Shown: positions 32,187 to 41,523, counted from the first letter of the stretch. The stretch: 64,000 bases of DNA from Lentzea albidocapillata (GCF_000719115.1 NZ_JOEA01000011.1:186001-250000), one strand, 5' to 3'. Numbers and translations are program-made. The notes: generated by a model not told the origin, from the sequence alone.

Positions 32187-32993
32187 CTAGGGCGCGACGG
32201 CCGCCCATTCGAGCGTGATTTCGCCGAGCCGCCACCGGCGCCGGTCGTCCAGCACCGGCCAGCCGCGTTCGCGCAGCAGCCGCGCCGACTCCACCCACCG
32301 CGCCCGAGGCCCGAACGGCGCGAACGGCGCCGCGGTGGCCCAGCAGGCGTCCAGGTCGGTCAGCAACGCGTGCACGCGCTCGCCCGGCACGTTCTTGTGG
32401 ATCAACGCCTTGGGCAGCCGCTCGGCGAGGTCGGACGGCACGTCGATGCCGGACGGCTTGCACGCCAGCGTGAACCGCAAGGGCCCGTCGGCGGACAGCG
32501 TCACCCAGGTGCACCGGCGCCCGATCTCGTCGCAGGTGCCCTCGACGATCAACCCGCCGGGAGCCATGCGCGACAGCATCGTGTCCCACGCCTCGAACGA
32601 CTGCTCCTCGGTGTACTGGCGCAGCACGTTGAACGCGCGCAACAACACCGGTCGCGCCCCGGCCAGTTCGAAGCCGCCGCGCCGGAAGTCCAGCAACGGC
32701 GGTGAGGCCACGGCCTTGCCCGCGTCCACCCGGTCCTGGTCGATCTCCAGCCCGAGCACGCGCACGTCGGGACGGACGGTCCGCAGCCGCGCGGCCATCT
32801 CGACGGTGGTGATCGGCGTGGCCCCGTACCCGAGGTCGACCACGAGCGGATCGGCCGCGTCCAGCAGGAAGCCGGACAGCGTCCCGGTCATCCACCGGTC
32901 GACCCGGCGCAGGCGGTTCGGGTTGGTCGTGCCGCGGGTCGGAACGCCGAGCGCGCGGGCCCGGCCGGCGGCTAGCCGCGGTTTGCGAGCCAT
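32187..32993 (-). CDS. SAM-dependent methyltransferase, class I
   Basis: A 268-residue protein with a Rossmann SAM motif (LVVDLGYGATPITTVEMAARL), motif II-like RVLGLEIDQDRVD, and LLRAFNVLRQYTEEQSFEAWDTMLSRMAPGGLIVEGTCDEIGRR. Similar proteins in actinobacteria lie next to DUF2505 genes, as here (22-bp overlap). Substrate unknown. Confidence 0.82.
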   Translation of the reverse strand: MARKPRLAAGRARALGVPTRGTTNPNRLRRVDRWMTGTLSGFLLDAADPLVVDLGYGATPITTVEMAARLRTVRPDVRVLGLEIDQDRVDAGKAVASPPLLDFRRGGFELAGARPVLLRAFNVLRQYTEEQSFEAWDTMLSRMAPGGLIVEGTCDEIGRRCTWVTLSADGPLRFTLACKPSGIDVPSDLAERLPKALIHKNVPGERVHALLTDLDACWATAAPFAPFGPRARWVESARLLRERGWPVLDDRRRWRLGEITLEWAAVAP

Positions 32994-33460
32994 TGGGAGG
33001 TGAACTCGTTCTCCTTGTCGAGCAGGATCGCGACCTGCTCGGCGATCAGCTTCTCGATCTTGCCGCCGAGGAACGGGATGCTGACCTTGACCTCCCCCGA
33101 GAGGGTGAGCTTCGAGCCGGATCCGTTGTCCAGGACGGTGAACGAGCCCTCGAGGCGGCCGGGCACGCCGTTGACCGCCACCTCGACCGTGCCGGCGCCC
33201 GCCGCCCAGGCCTCCGTGCGCTGGATCACCAGGTCGCCACCGAGCGCAGCCTTGACCGCCGAGGGCACGTGCTCCGCGGGCACGCCCTGCTTGAGCTGGT
33301 ACGACGTATTCTCGCCGGTGCTGGAGTACGTCACGAGCTGGGCGTCCTTGCCGCCGATCGCGGCCAGCCGATCCCGCAGATAGGTCTCGTCGACCATCGC
33401 GCCGTAGACCTTCTCCGCCGAATGGGGTGACGTGGTGTGGTGCTCGATGCGGCGTGCCAT
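32972..33460 (-). CDS. DUF2505 START-like protein (Rv0481c-like)
   Basis: A 162-residue DUF2505 protein with the SRPBCC/START-like pattern: MARRIEHHTTSPHSAEKVYGAMVDETYLRDRLAAIGG at the start, beta strands in the middle and a C-terminal helix (GGKIEKLIAEQVAILLDKENEFTSQWLA). It probably binds a hydrophobic ligand. It is divergent from murB, as Rv0481c is from Rv0482. Confidence 0.9.
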   Translation of the reverse strand: MARRIEHHTTSPHSAEKVYGAMVDETYLRDRLAAIGGKDAQLVTYSSTGENTSYQLKQGVPAEHVPSAVKAALGGDLVIQRTEAWAAGAGTVEVAVNGVPGRLEGSFTVLDNGSGSKLTLSGEVKVSIPFLGGKIEKLIAEQVAILLDKENEFTSQWLANRG

Positions 33461-33485
33461 GTCGCGGAGGCTACCGTTGACGTCT

Positions 33486-34559
33486 GTGACCACCACGCAG
33501 TCCGTACCTCTGGCCGAGCGCACCACGCTCCGACTCGGTGGCCCGGCCGCGCGGTTCGTCCACGCCACGACCGCCGCTGAGCTGGTCGAAGCCGTGCGAA
33601 CAGCCGACGCCGCCGCCGACGAGAAGGTCCTCGTGCTCGGTGGCGGCTCCAACCTCGTGATCTCCGACGGCGGCTTCGACGGCACGGTCGTGCACGTCGC
33701 CACCAAGGGTTTCCGGCTCGACCCGCTGGGCGGCGGCATCGTCCAGTTCACCGTCGAGGCGGGCGAGGAGTGGGACGCGGTCGTCGCCGAAGCGGTCGCG
33801 CAGGGCCTGGGCGGGCTCGAGTGCCTGTCCGGTATCCCCGGCCTCAACGGCGCCACGCCCGTGCAGAACGTCGGCGCGTACGGCGTCGAGATCTCCCAGG
33901 CGTTGCAGTCGGTGGATCTTCTCGACCGCCGCAGCGGCAAGGTGCACCAGGTGCCCGCCGCCAAGCTGGGCCTCGGCTACCGCACCAGCGTGCTCAAGGG
34001 CACGGACAACGCGGTCGTGCTGCGCACCAGGTTCTCGCTGACCGCCGGGGGCATGTCCGTGCCGATCCGTTACGGCGAGCTGGCGCGCGTTCTCGGTGTG
34101 GCGCAAGGTGATCGCGTACCGGCGGACGAGGCCCGCAAGGCCGTGCTGGAACTGCGGCGCGGCAAGGGCATGGTGCTCGACGCCACCGACCACGACACGT
34201 GGAGCGCGGGCTCGTTCTTCACCAACCCGATCATCGACGACTCGACGTTCAACGGCGTGCTGATCCGTATCGCCGAACGCCTGGGCGCGGACGTCGACGT
34301 GCCGAGCTACCCGGCGGGCCACGGCCAGAAGAAGCTCTCCGCCGCGTGGCTGATCGAACGCGCGGGGTTCCGCAAGGGCCACCAGGGTCCCGGCGGCCGG
34401 GTGTCGTTGTCCGGCAAGCACACGCTGGCGCTGACGAACCGTGGCGGCGCGTCGACCGAGGACCTGCTGGATCTCGCCCGTGAGGTGCGCGACGGCGTGC
34501 GGGCCGCGTTCGGTGTCGAGCTGCACCCGGAACCGGTCTTCGTAGGCGTTCAGCTTTAG
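33486..34559 (+). CDS. murB: UDP-N-acetylmuramate dehydrogenase
   Basis: A 357-residue MurB that reduces UDP-GlcNAc-enolpyruvate to UDP-MurNAc in peptidoglycan synthesis. FAD-binding motifs are present: TTLRLGGPAARFV, VLGGGSNLVISD and GLGGLECLSGIPGLNGATPVQNVGAYG. The catalytic serine lies in SAGSFFTNPI, and the C-terminal domain has AAWLIERAGFRKG. GTG 33486 fits the family N-terminus. Position matches Rv0482. Confidence 0.96.
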   Translation: MTTTQSVPLAERTTLRLGGPAARFVHATTAAELVEAVRTADAAADEKVLVLGGGSNLVISDGGFDGTVVHVATKGFRLDPLGGGIVQFTVEAGEEWDAVVAEAVAQGLGGLECLSGIPGLNGATPVQNVGAYGVEISQALQSVDLLDRRSGKVHQVPAAKLGLGYRTSVLKGTDNAVVLRTRFSLTAGGMSVPIRYGELARVLGVAQGDRVPADEARKAVLELRRGKGMVLDATDHDTWSAGSFFTNPIIDDSTFNGVLIRIAERLGADVDVPSYPAGHGQKKLSAAWLIERAGFRKGHQGPGGRVSLSGKHTLALTNRGGASTEDLLDLAREVRDGVRAAFGVELHPEPVFVGVQL

Positions 34560-34645
34560 GCCCGGAGTCCGTCCGGGTGACTCCGTGTGACGAACCGCTA
34601 CCTGGCGTGTTTCATTGAGGTAGGGGTTGTGGAACGGGGGTTGCC

Positions 34646-35659
34646 ATGAGCTACCTCGACGAGAGCGCGCGTGAGGTCGTCAGGCCGGTCAAGCGCATGG
34701 TCGAAGACGAGTTCCTGTCCCGGCCGGGAGTGATCGGCGTCGACATCGGCGAGAAGGTCACCCGCGGCCGTCCGACGGGCAGGGCCGCGATCGTGGTCTA
34801 CGTGTGTGCCAAGGGACCTGAGCATCCGCAGCAGATCCCGGCGGAGGTCGGCGGCGTGCCGACCGACGTGGTCGCGGAGTCGATCGTGCTGCACCGGGCC
34901 AGGATCAGCCGCACCGAGGACGAGCAACCCGTTGCGGCGGAACGGCATCAGGTGCTGCGGGGTGGCATCGGCATCGGCCCGGCCAGATCGTTCAGGGTCG
35001 TGCCGCCTGAGGTCGAGCGTGCCGGCGAGTACGTGATCGCGGGCACGCTCGGCGCGTTCGTCGTCACGCGCGACGAGCCGGGGAAGGTGCTGGGGCTCAC
35101 CACGTTCCACGTCGGCTGCGTCGACGACTCGTGGGCGGTGGGCGACGAGTTCCTGCATCCGTCCAGAGTGGACGGTGGGGTGCCCGGTGCCGACCGGATC
35201 GCCGTGCTGGACCGGGCGGCGCTCGCGGGCGCGGTGTCGGCGGCAGGGCTGCGGATGGGCGCCAGGCCGTTCCGTGCGGAGGTGCTCGGCGTCGGCGCGG
35301 TCATGGGCAGCGCCAGGGCGAAGATCGGCTCCACCGTGCGCAAACGCGGCCGCACCACCGGACTCACGTACGGCGTGATCGAGTCGACGGACTCGACGCT
35401 GCGGCTCGACTTCGGCGACGGGATCGGCGTGCGGACGTTGCGCGACCAGATCCGCGTGCACTCGTCCGAACCCTTCGGCGACCACGGTGACTCCGGCGCC
35501 GTGCTGGTCGACGCCGACAACTTCGTCGTGGGCCTGTACGTCGCCGGATCGGGCTCGGCAGGGTTCGCGAACCCCATCGAGCCCGTCCTGCGTCAGCTCG
35601 ACGTGGACCTGCTCACTCCCGGTGTGCCCGAGTCGCGGAGGCCTGGGCCCGCGGCTTGA
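34646..35659 (+). CDS. Trypsin-like serine protease-fold protein
   Basis: A 337-residue protein with no signal peptide. The N-terminal part (1-125) includes GVIGVDIGEKVTRGRPTGRAAIVVYV. A chymotrypsin-like core follows, with the histidine region in LGLTTFHVGC and the nucleophile in GDHGDSGAVLVD (GDSGA), plus KRGRTTGLTYGVI, typical of cytoplasmic Nal1-like/S1-related proteases. The aspartate of the triad could not be fixed. The 3' end overlaps the convergent SDR gene by 47 bp. Confidence 0.72.
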   Translation: MSYLDESAREVVRPVKRMVEDEFLSRPGVIGVDIGEKVTRGRPTGRAAIVVYVCAKGPEHPQQIPAEVGGVPTDVVAESIVLHRARISRTEDEQPVAAERHQVLRGGIGIGPARSFRVVPPEVERAGEYVIAGTLGAFVVTRDEPGKVLGLTTFHVGCVDDSWAVGDEFLHPSRVDGGVPGADRIAVLDRAALAGAVSAAGLRMGARPFRAEVLGVGAVMGSARAKIGSTVRKRGRTTGLTYGVIESTDSTLRLDFGDGIGVRTLRDQIRVHSSEPFGDHGDSGAVLVDADNFVVGLYVAGSGSAGFANPIEPVLRQLDVDLLTPGVPESRRPGPAA

Positions 35660-36344
35660 GCACGATGGTGTCGAGGTTCACGTGCGAGGGCCGGGTGACG
35701 GCGAACGCGACCACGTCCGCCACGTCGTCGGCGACCAGCGGCGTGATGCCCTGGTAGACCTTGGCCGCGCGCTCGGTGTCGCCACCGAACCGGTTCGCCG
35801 AGAAGTCCGTCTCGACCATGCCCGGCTGGATCTCGGTGATCCGCACCGGCTGACCGAGCAGCTCGCCGCGCAACGTGCGGTGCAGCGCCGACTGGGCGTG
35901 CTTGGCGCTCGTGTAGCCGGATCCGTTGTCGTAGGCCTCGTACGCCGCGATGGACGTCACGGACACGATGTGCCCGTCCCCGGACGCGATCAGCTTCGGG
36001 ATGAACGCCTTGGTCACCAGCAGGGTGCCGAGGACGTTCGCCTCCCACATCCAGCGCCACTCGTCCGCGACCCCCTCGGCCACGGTCGAGAGCCCACGCG
36101 CACCGCCCGCGTTGTTCACGAGCACGTTCACTTCGGGTACCCGGTCCGCGAAGGCGGCGACGGAGGTCTCATCGGTGACGTCCAGCTCGATGGCCGTCCC
36201 GTCGATCTCCTTCGCGATAACGTGGAGAAGGTCCAGACGACGTGCGCCGAGCACGACGTGAAAGCCCTCGGCGGCGAGCCGCCGCGCGATGGCCTCGCCG
36301 ATGCCCGCGCTGGCTCCGGTCACAACTGCGACAGGTCGATTCAC
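35613..36344 (-). CDS. Short-chain dehydrogenase/reductase (Rv0484c-like)
   Basis: A 243-residue classical SDR with the cofactor motif TGASAGIG, NNAG, and the catalytic Ser (SVTSIAAY) with YTSAK (YxxxK). The NADP-type arginine follows beta-2 (GARRLD). The sequence resembles YdfG, which oxidises 3-hydroxy acids, and its placement next to the L,D-transpeptidase equals Rv0484c. Substrate unproven. GTG start. Confidence 0.92.
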   Translation of the reverse strand: MNRPVAVVTGASAGIGEAIARRLAAEGFHVVLGARRLDLLHVIAKEIDGTAIELDVTDETSVAAFADRVPEVNVLVNNAGGARGLSTVAEGVADEWRWMWEANVLGTLLVTKAFIPKLIASGDGHIVSVTSIAAYEAYDNGSGYTSAKHAQSALHRTLRGELLGQPVRITEIQPGMVETDFSANRFGGDTERAAKVYQGITPLVADDVADVVAFAVTRPSHVNLDTIVLKPRAQASATRAHRE

Positions 36345-36370
36345 GACTTCGATCGTAGGCTGTCGAGCCC

Positions 36371-36394
36371 GGTGTGACTGACATCACTCACACC
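36371..36394. promoter_or_regulatory. CRP-like palindrome in the SDR / Ldt divergent promoter
   Basis: Arms GGTGTGA (36371-36377) and TCACACC (36388-36394) form an extended dyad. Within it, TGTGA-N6-TCACT (36373-36388) matches the CRP/Cmr consensus TGTGA-N6-TCACA at 9 of 10 bases. It is 44 bp upstream of the Ldt start and 27 bp from the SDR start. Confidence 0.55.
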
Positions 36395-36437
36395 GCGACG
36401 GGGTGCTGGACGTCCACCATGGTGGGAGGTCGAAACC

Positions 36438-37577
36438 GTGAAGAGAACACTTGTCGCGCTGGTCGCCGGACTGACGCTGCTGACCGGCTGCTCGAGTGTC
36501 GAGACGGGCACGCCGAAGGCGGACAGTTCGCTGCCGTCCGCGAAGGTGACCCTGTCCCCGGTCGACGGAACCAAGGACGTGCAGGTCACGACCCCGGTCC
36601 AGGTCACCGTGGTGGACGGCAAGATCGAGTCCGTCGCACTGAAGTCACCCGAGGGCGCCGACGTCAAGGGCACTCTCACCGAAGACAGGTCGGGCTGGAC
36701 CACGGCCGAGCCGCTGGGCTACGGCAAGACGTACAGCTTCGCCGGCAAGGCCGTCGGGTCCGACGGCAAGCCCGTCGAGCTCAAGGGATCGTTCACCACC
36801 GTCGCGCCCGGTTCGCAGACCCGCGCGACGCTCTGGCCCTCCGACAACCAGACCGTCGGCGTCGCGGCGCCGATCATGGTCAAGTTCGAGGCGCCGGTCC
36901 AGGACAAGGCGACCGTCGAGAAGGCCCTCAAGGTCACCAACTCGGCGAACGTCCAGGGCTCGTGGGCCTGGCTCACTGCCCAGGAAGTGCACTACCGGCC
37001 GGAGAAGTACTGGCCCGCCAACACCGCGGTCAAGGTCGAGGCCAAGCTCTACGGCGTCAACTACGGCGGCGGCGCGTTCGGCAAGGCCGACGTGACCAGC
37101 GACTTCACCATCGGCCGCAACCAGGTCGTCAAGATCGACAACCCGACGCACCGGCTCAAGGTGTTCCGGGACGGCGCGCAGGTCGCGGACTACCCGGCCT
37201 CGTTCGGCAAGGACGCGGACCCGGAGCTCACGACGCCGAACGGCACGTTCGTGGTGATGTCGAAGCACGACACGTGGTCGTTCGACAACCCGCGCTACGG
37301 CTACACCAACGTCGTGAAGAAGTGGGCCGTCCGGTTCTCGAACCACGGCGAGTTCATCCACGAGAACAACGACAACGCGGGCAACATCGGCACGAACAAC
37401 ACCTCGCACGGCTGCGCGAACCTGCTCGAAGCGGACGCGAAGGCGTACTTCGACTCGGCCCTGGTGGGCGACCCGGTCGAGGTGACGAACTCCATCACCA
37501 CGCTGCCGGCCCAGTTCGACTGGTACGACTGGCAGCTCTCGTGGGACCAGTGGAAGGGCAAGTCCGCCATCAAGTAG
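36438..37577 (+). CDS. L,D-transpeptidase lipoprotein (Rv0483/LprQ-like)
   Basis: A 379-residue lipoprotein: signal with lipobox LTGC (Cys18), two Ig-like domains (about 35-125 and 130-230), and a YkuD domain with the catalytic histidine/cysteine signature in EFIHENND...TNNTSHGCANLL (SHGC). A C-terminal Trp-rich tail (WYDWQLSWDQWKG) is characteristic of this Ldt class. It forms 3-3 cross-links in the cell wall outside the membrane. GTG start preceded by GGGAGG. Position matches Rv0483. Confidence 0.95.
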   Translation: MKRTLVALVAGLTLLTGCSSVETGTPKADSSLPSAKVTLSPVDGTKDVQVTTPVQVTVVDGKIESVALKSPEGADVKGTLTEDRSGWTTAEPLGYGKTYSFAGKAVGSDGKPVELKGSFTTVAPGSQTRATLWPSDNQTVGVAAPIMVKFEAPVQDKATVEKALKVTNSANVQGSWAWLTAQEVHYRPEKYWPANTAVKVEAKLYGVNYGGGAFGKADVTSDFTIGRNQVVKIDNPTHRLKVFRDGAQVADYPASFGKDADPELTTPNGTFVVMSKHDTWSFDNPRYGYTNVVKKWAVRFSNHGEFIHENNDNAGNIGTNNTSHGCANLLEADAKAYFDSALVGDPVEVTNSITTLPAQFDWYDWQLSWDQWKGKSAIK

Positions 37578-37644
37578 GACAGGCGGGAATGCGTCCCCCG
37601 ACCAGGTCGTTCGTACGGGTGTGCAGCTGACCGAGCGATCATTG

Positions 37645-37678
37645 GTGCGGTCCCCGTCCTCCTGGGCGGGGACCGCAC
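37645..37678 (+). terminator. Terminator after the L,D-transpeptidase gene
   Basis: Perfect 12-bp stem GTGCGGTCCCCG / CGGGGACCGCAC, 10-nt loop. Confidence 0.85.
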
Positions 37679-37689
37679 CTGTGGCCTGC

Positions 37690-38995
37690 AGCTATTCGGG
37701 AACCTCAGAGCGCAGTTCGAATGAGTGTTCGATAACCTGGGATGGTGCAGGCCCGCTATCGCTACCGTGTAGAACCGAACCTGGTTCAACAGCGGTTGCT
37801 TGCGCGGACGTTTGGCTCCGCCAGGGTTGTGTTCAACGACGCGATCCGCTGCCGAGACGATGCATACCGCGCAGGGGAGAGGATCTCGCCGACCGAGGTG
37901 CAGCGGCGCGTGATCACCGAGGCCAAGACCCGCGAGGAACGGGCTTGGCTGGCCGAGGTTGCCAGTGTGGCGTTGGTGCAGTCGGTCCGCGACGCGCATC
38001 GGGCGTTCTCGAACTTCCTCGACTCGGTGACAGGACGTCGCCGTGGTCGCAAGGTCGGCCGTCCTCGGTTCAAGTCCCGCAAGGACAACCGGCAGTCTGT
38101 CCGGTTCACTCGCAACGGATTCACCATTCGGCCGAACGGACGGCTGTATCTGGCGAAGATCGGCGATGTGAAAATCCGCTGGTCGCGGGAACTGCCGTCG
38201 GAGCCGTCATCGGTCACGGTCATCCAGGAGCCGGACGGCCACTACTACGCCAGCTTCGTGGTCGGCATCGCGCAGGTACCGTTGGCCGCGCTGGAGCAGG
38301 AAGCCGGTGTGGATCTCGGCCTGGCCCGGCTAGTGACCGTCGCCGATACGACTGGCCGGCGCAGGCACGTGGCGAACCCGAGAAATCTCGCTCGAAAACA
38401 GCGCAAGTTGGCCCGTCTGGAACGGGAGAGGGCCCGTCGCGTCAAGGGAAGTGCGAATCGGGCAAAGTCGCGTCGCAAGGTCGCGATATTGTACAACAAG
38501 GTGTCTCGCACGCGGCGGGACCATCACCACAAAGAAGCCCTTGCCCTGGTCCGCGAGAACCAAGCGGTCTATGTAGAGGACTTGAACATCGTGGGGATGG
38601 TCCGCAACCGGTGGTTGGCGCGGTCGATCCACGATGCTGGTTGGGGCCAGTTCGTACGCCTGATCGAGGAGAAGGCCGAGCGATACGGCCGCATCCTGCA
38701 CCGGGTGTCCCGCTGGCTGCCCAGTTCGAAGACCTGCTCGACGTGTGCGCACGTTATGGATGCCATGCCGCTGGCGATCCGCGACTGGACGTGTCCGCTC
38801 TGCGGCGTCGCACACGATCGGGATCACAACGCCGCGATCAACATCCTCGCCGCAGGGCGTGCGGAGAGGAAAAACGCCTGTGGAGCCGGTGTCAGTCCCC
38901 CACCAGTGGAGGCAGTCGGTGACGAAGCAGGAAGCACCCCAGACGCGGCACAGCCGCCTGGGGATCCCCGGCCTTCAGACCGGGGTGCACGTCAA
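37690..38995 (+). mobile_element. IS1341/IS605-type element carrying only tnpB
   Basis: One tnpB gene and no tnpA. The right end has a hairpin (CCCCGG / CCGGGG, loop containing TTCAGA, 38966-38985) and ends with GTCAA at 38991-38995, as in the remnant at 20.9 kb. The left end is not sharply defined; it lies after the Ldt terminator (37678), probably near 37690-37700. Mobilisation would need a TnpA in trans. Confidence 0.78.
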
Positions 38996-39037
38996 ACACG
39001 TGACGGCGGCCGGCGGGGGACGACTGGCCGTCCGTGA
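37742..39037 (+). CDS. tnpB: TnpB RNA-guided nuclease (transposon-associated)
   Basis: A 431-residue TnpB with an N-terminal HTH/OB region, a RuvC nuclease and a zinc ribbon. The catalytic triad appears intact: D191 in VDLGLARL, E279 in VYVEDLNI and D361 in DRDHNAAINI. The zinc ligands are in KTCSTC and WTCPLC. Known TnpBs cut DNA guided by a right-end omega RNA. The ORF has no stop inside the element: it reads through the right end and 42 bp of flanking DNA, giving a chimeric Gly/Arg-rich tail ([14 protein letters not shown]). Confidence 0.93.
   Translation: MVQARYRYRVEPNLVQQRLLARTFGSARVVFNDAIRCRDDAYRAGERISPTEVQRRVITEAKTREERAWLAEVASVALVQSVRDAHRAFSNFLDSVTGRRRGRKVGRPRFKSRKDNRQSVRFTRNGFTIRPNGRLYLAKIGDVKIRWSRELPSEPSSVTVIQEPDGHYYASFVVGIAQVPLAALEQEAGVDLGLARLVTVADTTGRRRHVANPRNLARKQRKLARLERERARRVKGSANRAKSRRKVAILYNKVSRTRRDHHHKEALALVRENQAVYVEDLNIVGMVRNRWLARSIHDAGWGQFVRLIEEKAERYGRILHRVSRWLPSSKTCSTCAHVMDAMPLAIRDWTCPLCGVAHDRDHNAAINILAAGRAERKNACGAGVSPPPVEAVGDEAGSTPDAAQPPGDPRPSDRGARQTRDGGRRGTTGRP
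38880..39015 (+). ncRNA. Putative omega RNA (reRNA) scaffold plus guide
   Basis: By analogy with characterised TnpB systems, the tnpB 3' end and right end form the scaffold, with the last hairpin at 38966-38985. The roughly 20 nt after GTCAA (38996-39015) would be the guide, which here corresponds to the 5' end of the hydrolase gene. Boundaries are inferred, not seen. Confidence 0.4.
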
Positions 39038-39749
39038 GGCAGGTCCGGCGGGCGCGCCGCCGGTGGTTCTCATCCATGGCTGGGCGCAGACGGGTGCCGT
39101 CTGGGATCTGCCCGACTTTCACACCTACGCCGTCGACCTGCGGGGACACGGCGAATCAGACGACTTCGGCGACTACCGCGACTCCTCGCAGTGGGCCGCG
39201 GATCTCAAAGCCGTGCTCGACCACACCGGGCCCGCGACCGTCGTCGGGTGGTCCTACGGCGGGCTCGTCATCGCCGACCACCTCCGTTTCCACGGCACCG
39301 CCGGCATCACCGCGCTGGTGTTCGTGAGCGCGATCACCGAGATCGGCCGCGGTCGCCCCGGAGGCGAGACCGGGCCGGTGATGCGGAACGCACTGCCCGG
39401 CGCGATCACCGACGACGCCGTGATGGCGGCGTTCTGCACGGCCATGGCACCCGGCCTGCCCGCTGGGACGGTCACCAAGCTCACTGCCGCCGCGACCTCG
39501 GTCAGCCATAAAGTGCGAGGTGAGCTGTTCCGCAGGGACGTGGGCAGCGCCGACGTGCTGAAGGCCGTAGACGTGCCGACTCTGGTCGTGCACGGGACTC
39601 AAGACGAGGTGGTCGCCCCCGCAGCCGCCGAGTACTCCGCCGCCCTGATCCCCGGAGCCGAGTTGAGCCTCTATCCCGACACCGCGCACGTGCCCTTCCT
39701 GGAGCGGCCAGAGCGGTTCACCGCCGATCTCCTGCGAGTCGCCCGATGA
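39000..39749 (+). CDS. Alpha/beta hydrolase, 5' end abutting the tnpB element
   Basis: A 249-residue alpha/beta hydrolase: oxyanion-region [11 protein letters not shown], nucleophile GWSYGG, aspartate in [10 protein letters not shown] and histidine in [11 protein letters not shown], a complete triad. GTG 39000 is the first start outside the transposon end; GTG 38985 inside it would add five residues. The insertion replaced the native upstream region, so transcription probably comes from the element or from tnpB read-through. It overlaps mshA by 4 bp. Confidence 0.85.
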   Translation: MTAAGGGRLAVREAGPAGAPPVVLIHGWAQTGAVWDLPDFHTYAVDLRGHGESDDFGDYRDSSQWAADLKAVLDHTGPATVVGWSYGGLVIADHLRFHGTAGITALVFVSAITEIGRGRPGGETGPVMRNALPGAITDDAVMAAFCTAMAPGLPAGTVTKLTAAATSVSHKVRGELFRRDVGSADVLKAVDVPTLVVHGTQDEVVAPAAAEYSAALIPGAELSLYPDTAHVPFLERPERFTADLLRVAR

Positions 39750-40993
39750 AGCGCGTCGCGGTGCTTTCAGTGCACACGTCGCCGCTCGAACAGCCGGGGA
39801 CCGGTGACGCGGGCGGGATGAACGTCTACATCGTGCAGACCGCCACCCGGATGGCCCAGCGCGGGGTCGAGGTGGAGATCTTCACCCGTGCCACGTCGTC
39901 GGAGCTGCCGCCGGTCGCCGAGCTCGCGCCCGGTGTGCGCGTCCGGCACGTCGCCGCGGGGCCGTTCGAGGGCCTGGGCAAGGAGGAACTGCCCGGCCAG
40001 CTCTGCGCGTTCACGGCGGGTGTCCTGCGCGCCGAGGCGCGCCACGAGCCGGGCTACTACGACGCCATCCACTCGCACTACTGGCTGTCCGGGCAGGTCG
40101 GCTGGCTGGCCCGTGAACGCTGGGGCGTGCCGTTAGTGCATACCGCGCACACGCTGGCCAAGGTGAAGAACCTGGCGCTGGCCGAAGGCGACGCGCCGGA
40201 GCCCCGGATGCGGGTGATCGGCGAGGAGCAGGTCGTCAACGAGTCGGACCGGCTCGTCGCGAACACCGACATCGAGGCCAGCGAACTGATCAAGCTCTAC
40301 GACGCGGAGCCGTCCAAGGTCGCCGTCGTGGCTCCTGGGGTGGACCTCGACCGCTTCACGCCTGGTGACCAGGCACGGGCGCGGCACTGGTTCGGCATCC
40401 CGCAGGACGCGGTCGTGCTGGCCTTCGTCGGCCGGATCCAGCCGTTGAAAGCTCCTGACGTGCTGCTCCGGGCCGCCGCCGAGATGCTCGTGCGCGATCC
40501 CGGGTTGCGGTCGAAGCTGGTCGTGCTGATCGTCGGCGGGCCTTCGGGCTCCGGCACCGAACGGCCGAAGGCCCTGGAAGAGCTCGCCTGGCAGCTGGGG
40601 ATCACGGACGTGGTGCGCTTCCTGCCGCCGCAGCCGGGGCCGACGCTGGCCGAGGTCTACCGGGCCGCGGACCTGGTCGCGGTGCCGAGCCACAACGAGT
40701 CGTTCGGGCTGGTGGCGCTGGAGGCCCAGGCGTGCGGGACGCCCGTGGTCGCGGCGGCCGTCGGCGGGCTGCCGGTGGCGGTCAACGACGGCGTGTCCGG
40801 GGTGCTCGTGCACGGGCACGAGCCCGGTAGGTGGGCCTCGGCGATCAGCGGTCTGGCGTTGCCGCAGCGGGAGCACCTGGCGAGCAACGCCGTCGGCCAT
40901 GCGCGACGCTTCTCGTGGGACCGCACGACTGATGCCCTGCTCGAGGGGTATCAAGAGGCGGGAGAAGTGTTCCGCCGGGAGGTTTTCGCTTGA
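39746..40993 (+). CDS. mshA: D-inositol-3-phosphate glycosyltransferase
   Basis: A 415-residue GT4-family MshA that joins GlcNAc to inositol-3-phosphate, the first step of mycothiol synthesis. Diagnostic parts: [64 protein letters not shown], and the donor-site EX7E motif in [20 protein letters not shown]. It is in a unit with the hydrolase upstream and ybjN downstream (4-bp overlaps), matching Rv0486-Rv0487. Confidence 0.96.
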   Translation: MKRVAVLSVHTSPLEQPGTGDAGGMNVYIVQTATRMAQRGVEVEIFTRATSSELPPVAELAPGVRVRHVAAGPFEGLGKEELPGQLCAFTAGVLRAEARHEPGYYDAIHSHYWLSGQVGWLARERWGVPLVHTAHTLAKVKNLALAEGDAPEPRMRVIGEEQVVNESDRLVANTDIEASELIKLYDAEPSKVAVVAPGVDLDRFTPGDQARARHWFGIPQDAVVLAFVGRIQPLKAPDVLLRAAAEMLVRDPGLRSKLVVLIVGGPSGSGTERPKALEELAWQLGITDVVRFLPPQPGPTLAEVYRAADLVAVPSHNESFGLVALEAQACGTPVVAAAVGGLPVAVNDGVSGVLVHGHEPGRWASAISGLALPQREHLASNAVGHARRFSWDRTTDALLEGYQEAGEVFRREVFA

Positions 40994-41469
40994 GCGTCGA
41001 CGCTGTGATCAAGGAGTTCCTGGACGAACGGGAGCTGAAGTACGACCGGCGCGAGCCGGGCAAGTTCTTCGTGACGCTGCCGGGCACCAAGAAGCTGCAG
41101 ACCAACGTGTGGCTGGTCGAGACGACGCACGCGCTGGTGGTCGAGGCCTTCGTCTGCCGGCGGCCGGACCAGTCGTTCGAGGACGTGTACCGGTTCCTGC
41201 TACGACGCAACGCACGGCTGTACGGCGTGCACTACACGATTGACGCCGAGGGTGACATCTACCTGGTCGGACGGGTCGGCAAGCACGCCGTGACGCCTGA
41301 TGAGCTGGACCGCGTGCTCGGGCAGGTGCTGGAGGCGGCGGACGGCGACTTCAACCCGTTGCTCGAGATCGGGTTCGCCGACGCGATCCGGCGGGAGTGG
41401 GCGTGGCGGGTGTCGCGCGGCGAGTCGCTGGCGAACCTGCAGGCGTTCCAACATCTCGTTTCGGAGTAG
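40990..41469 (+). CDS. YbjN-domain protein (Rv0487-like)
   Basis: A 159-residue YbjN/T3SS-chaperone-like protein ([43 protein letters not shown]...[19 protein letters not shown]). It always follows mshA in actinobacteria; role unknown. The TTG start overlaps the mshA stop. A 20-bp near-duplicate of its stop region follows immediately. Confidence 0.9.
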   Translation: MSVDAVIKEFLDERELKYDRREPGKFFVTLPGTKKLQTNVWLVETTHALVVEAFVCRRPDQSFEDVYRFLLRRNARLYGVHYTIDAEGDIYLVGRVGKHAVTPDELDRVLGQVLEAADGDFNPLLEIGFADAIRREWAWRVSRGESLANLQAFQHLVSE

Positions 41470-41496
41470 CCGGCGACTCGTTTCGGAGTAGGCGGC
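41455..41496. repeat. Short tandem duplication over the ybjN stop codon
   Basis: CTCGTTTCGGAGTAGCCGGC (41455-41474) is repeated at 41477-41496 with one difference (22-bp period), so the stop TAG is duplicated. Confidence 0.85.
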
Positions 41497-41523
41497 AACC
41501 CGCGGTCCACCCCGGACCGTCCG

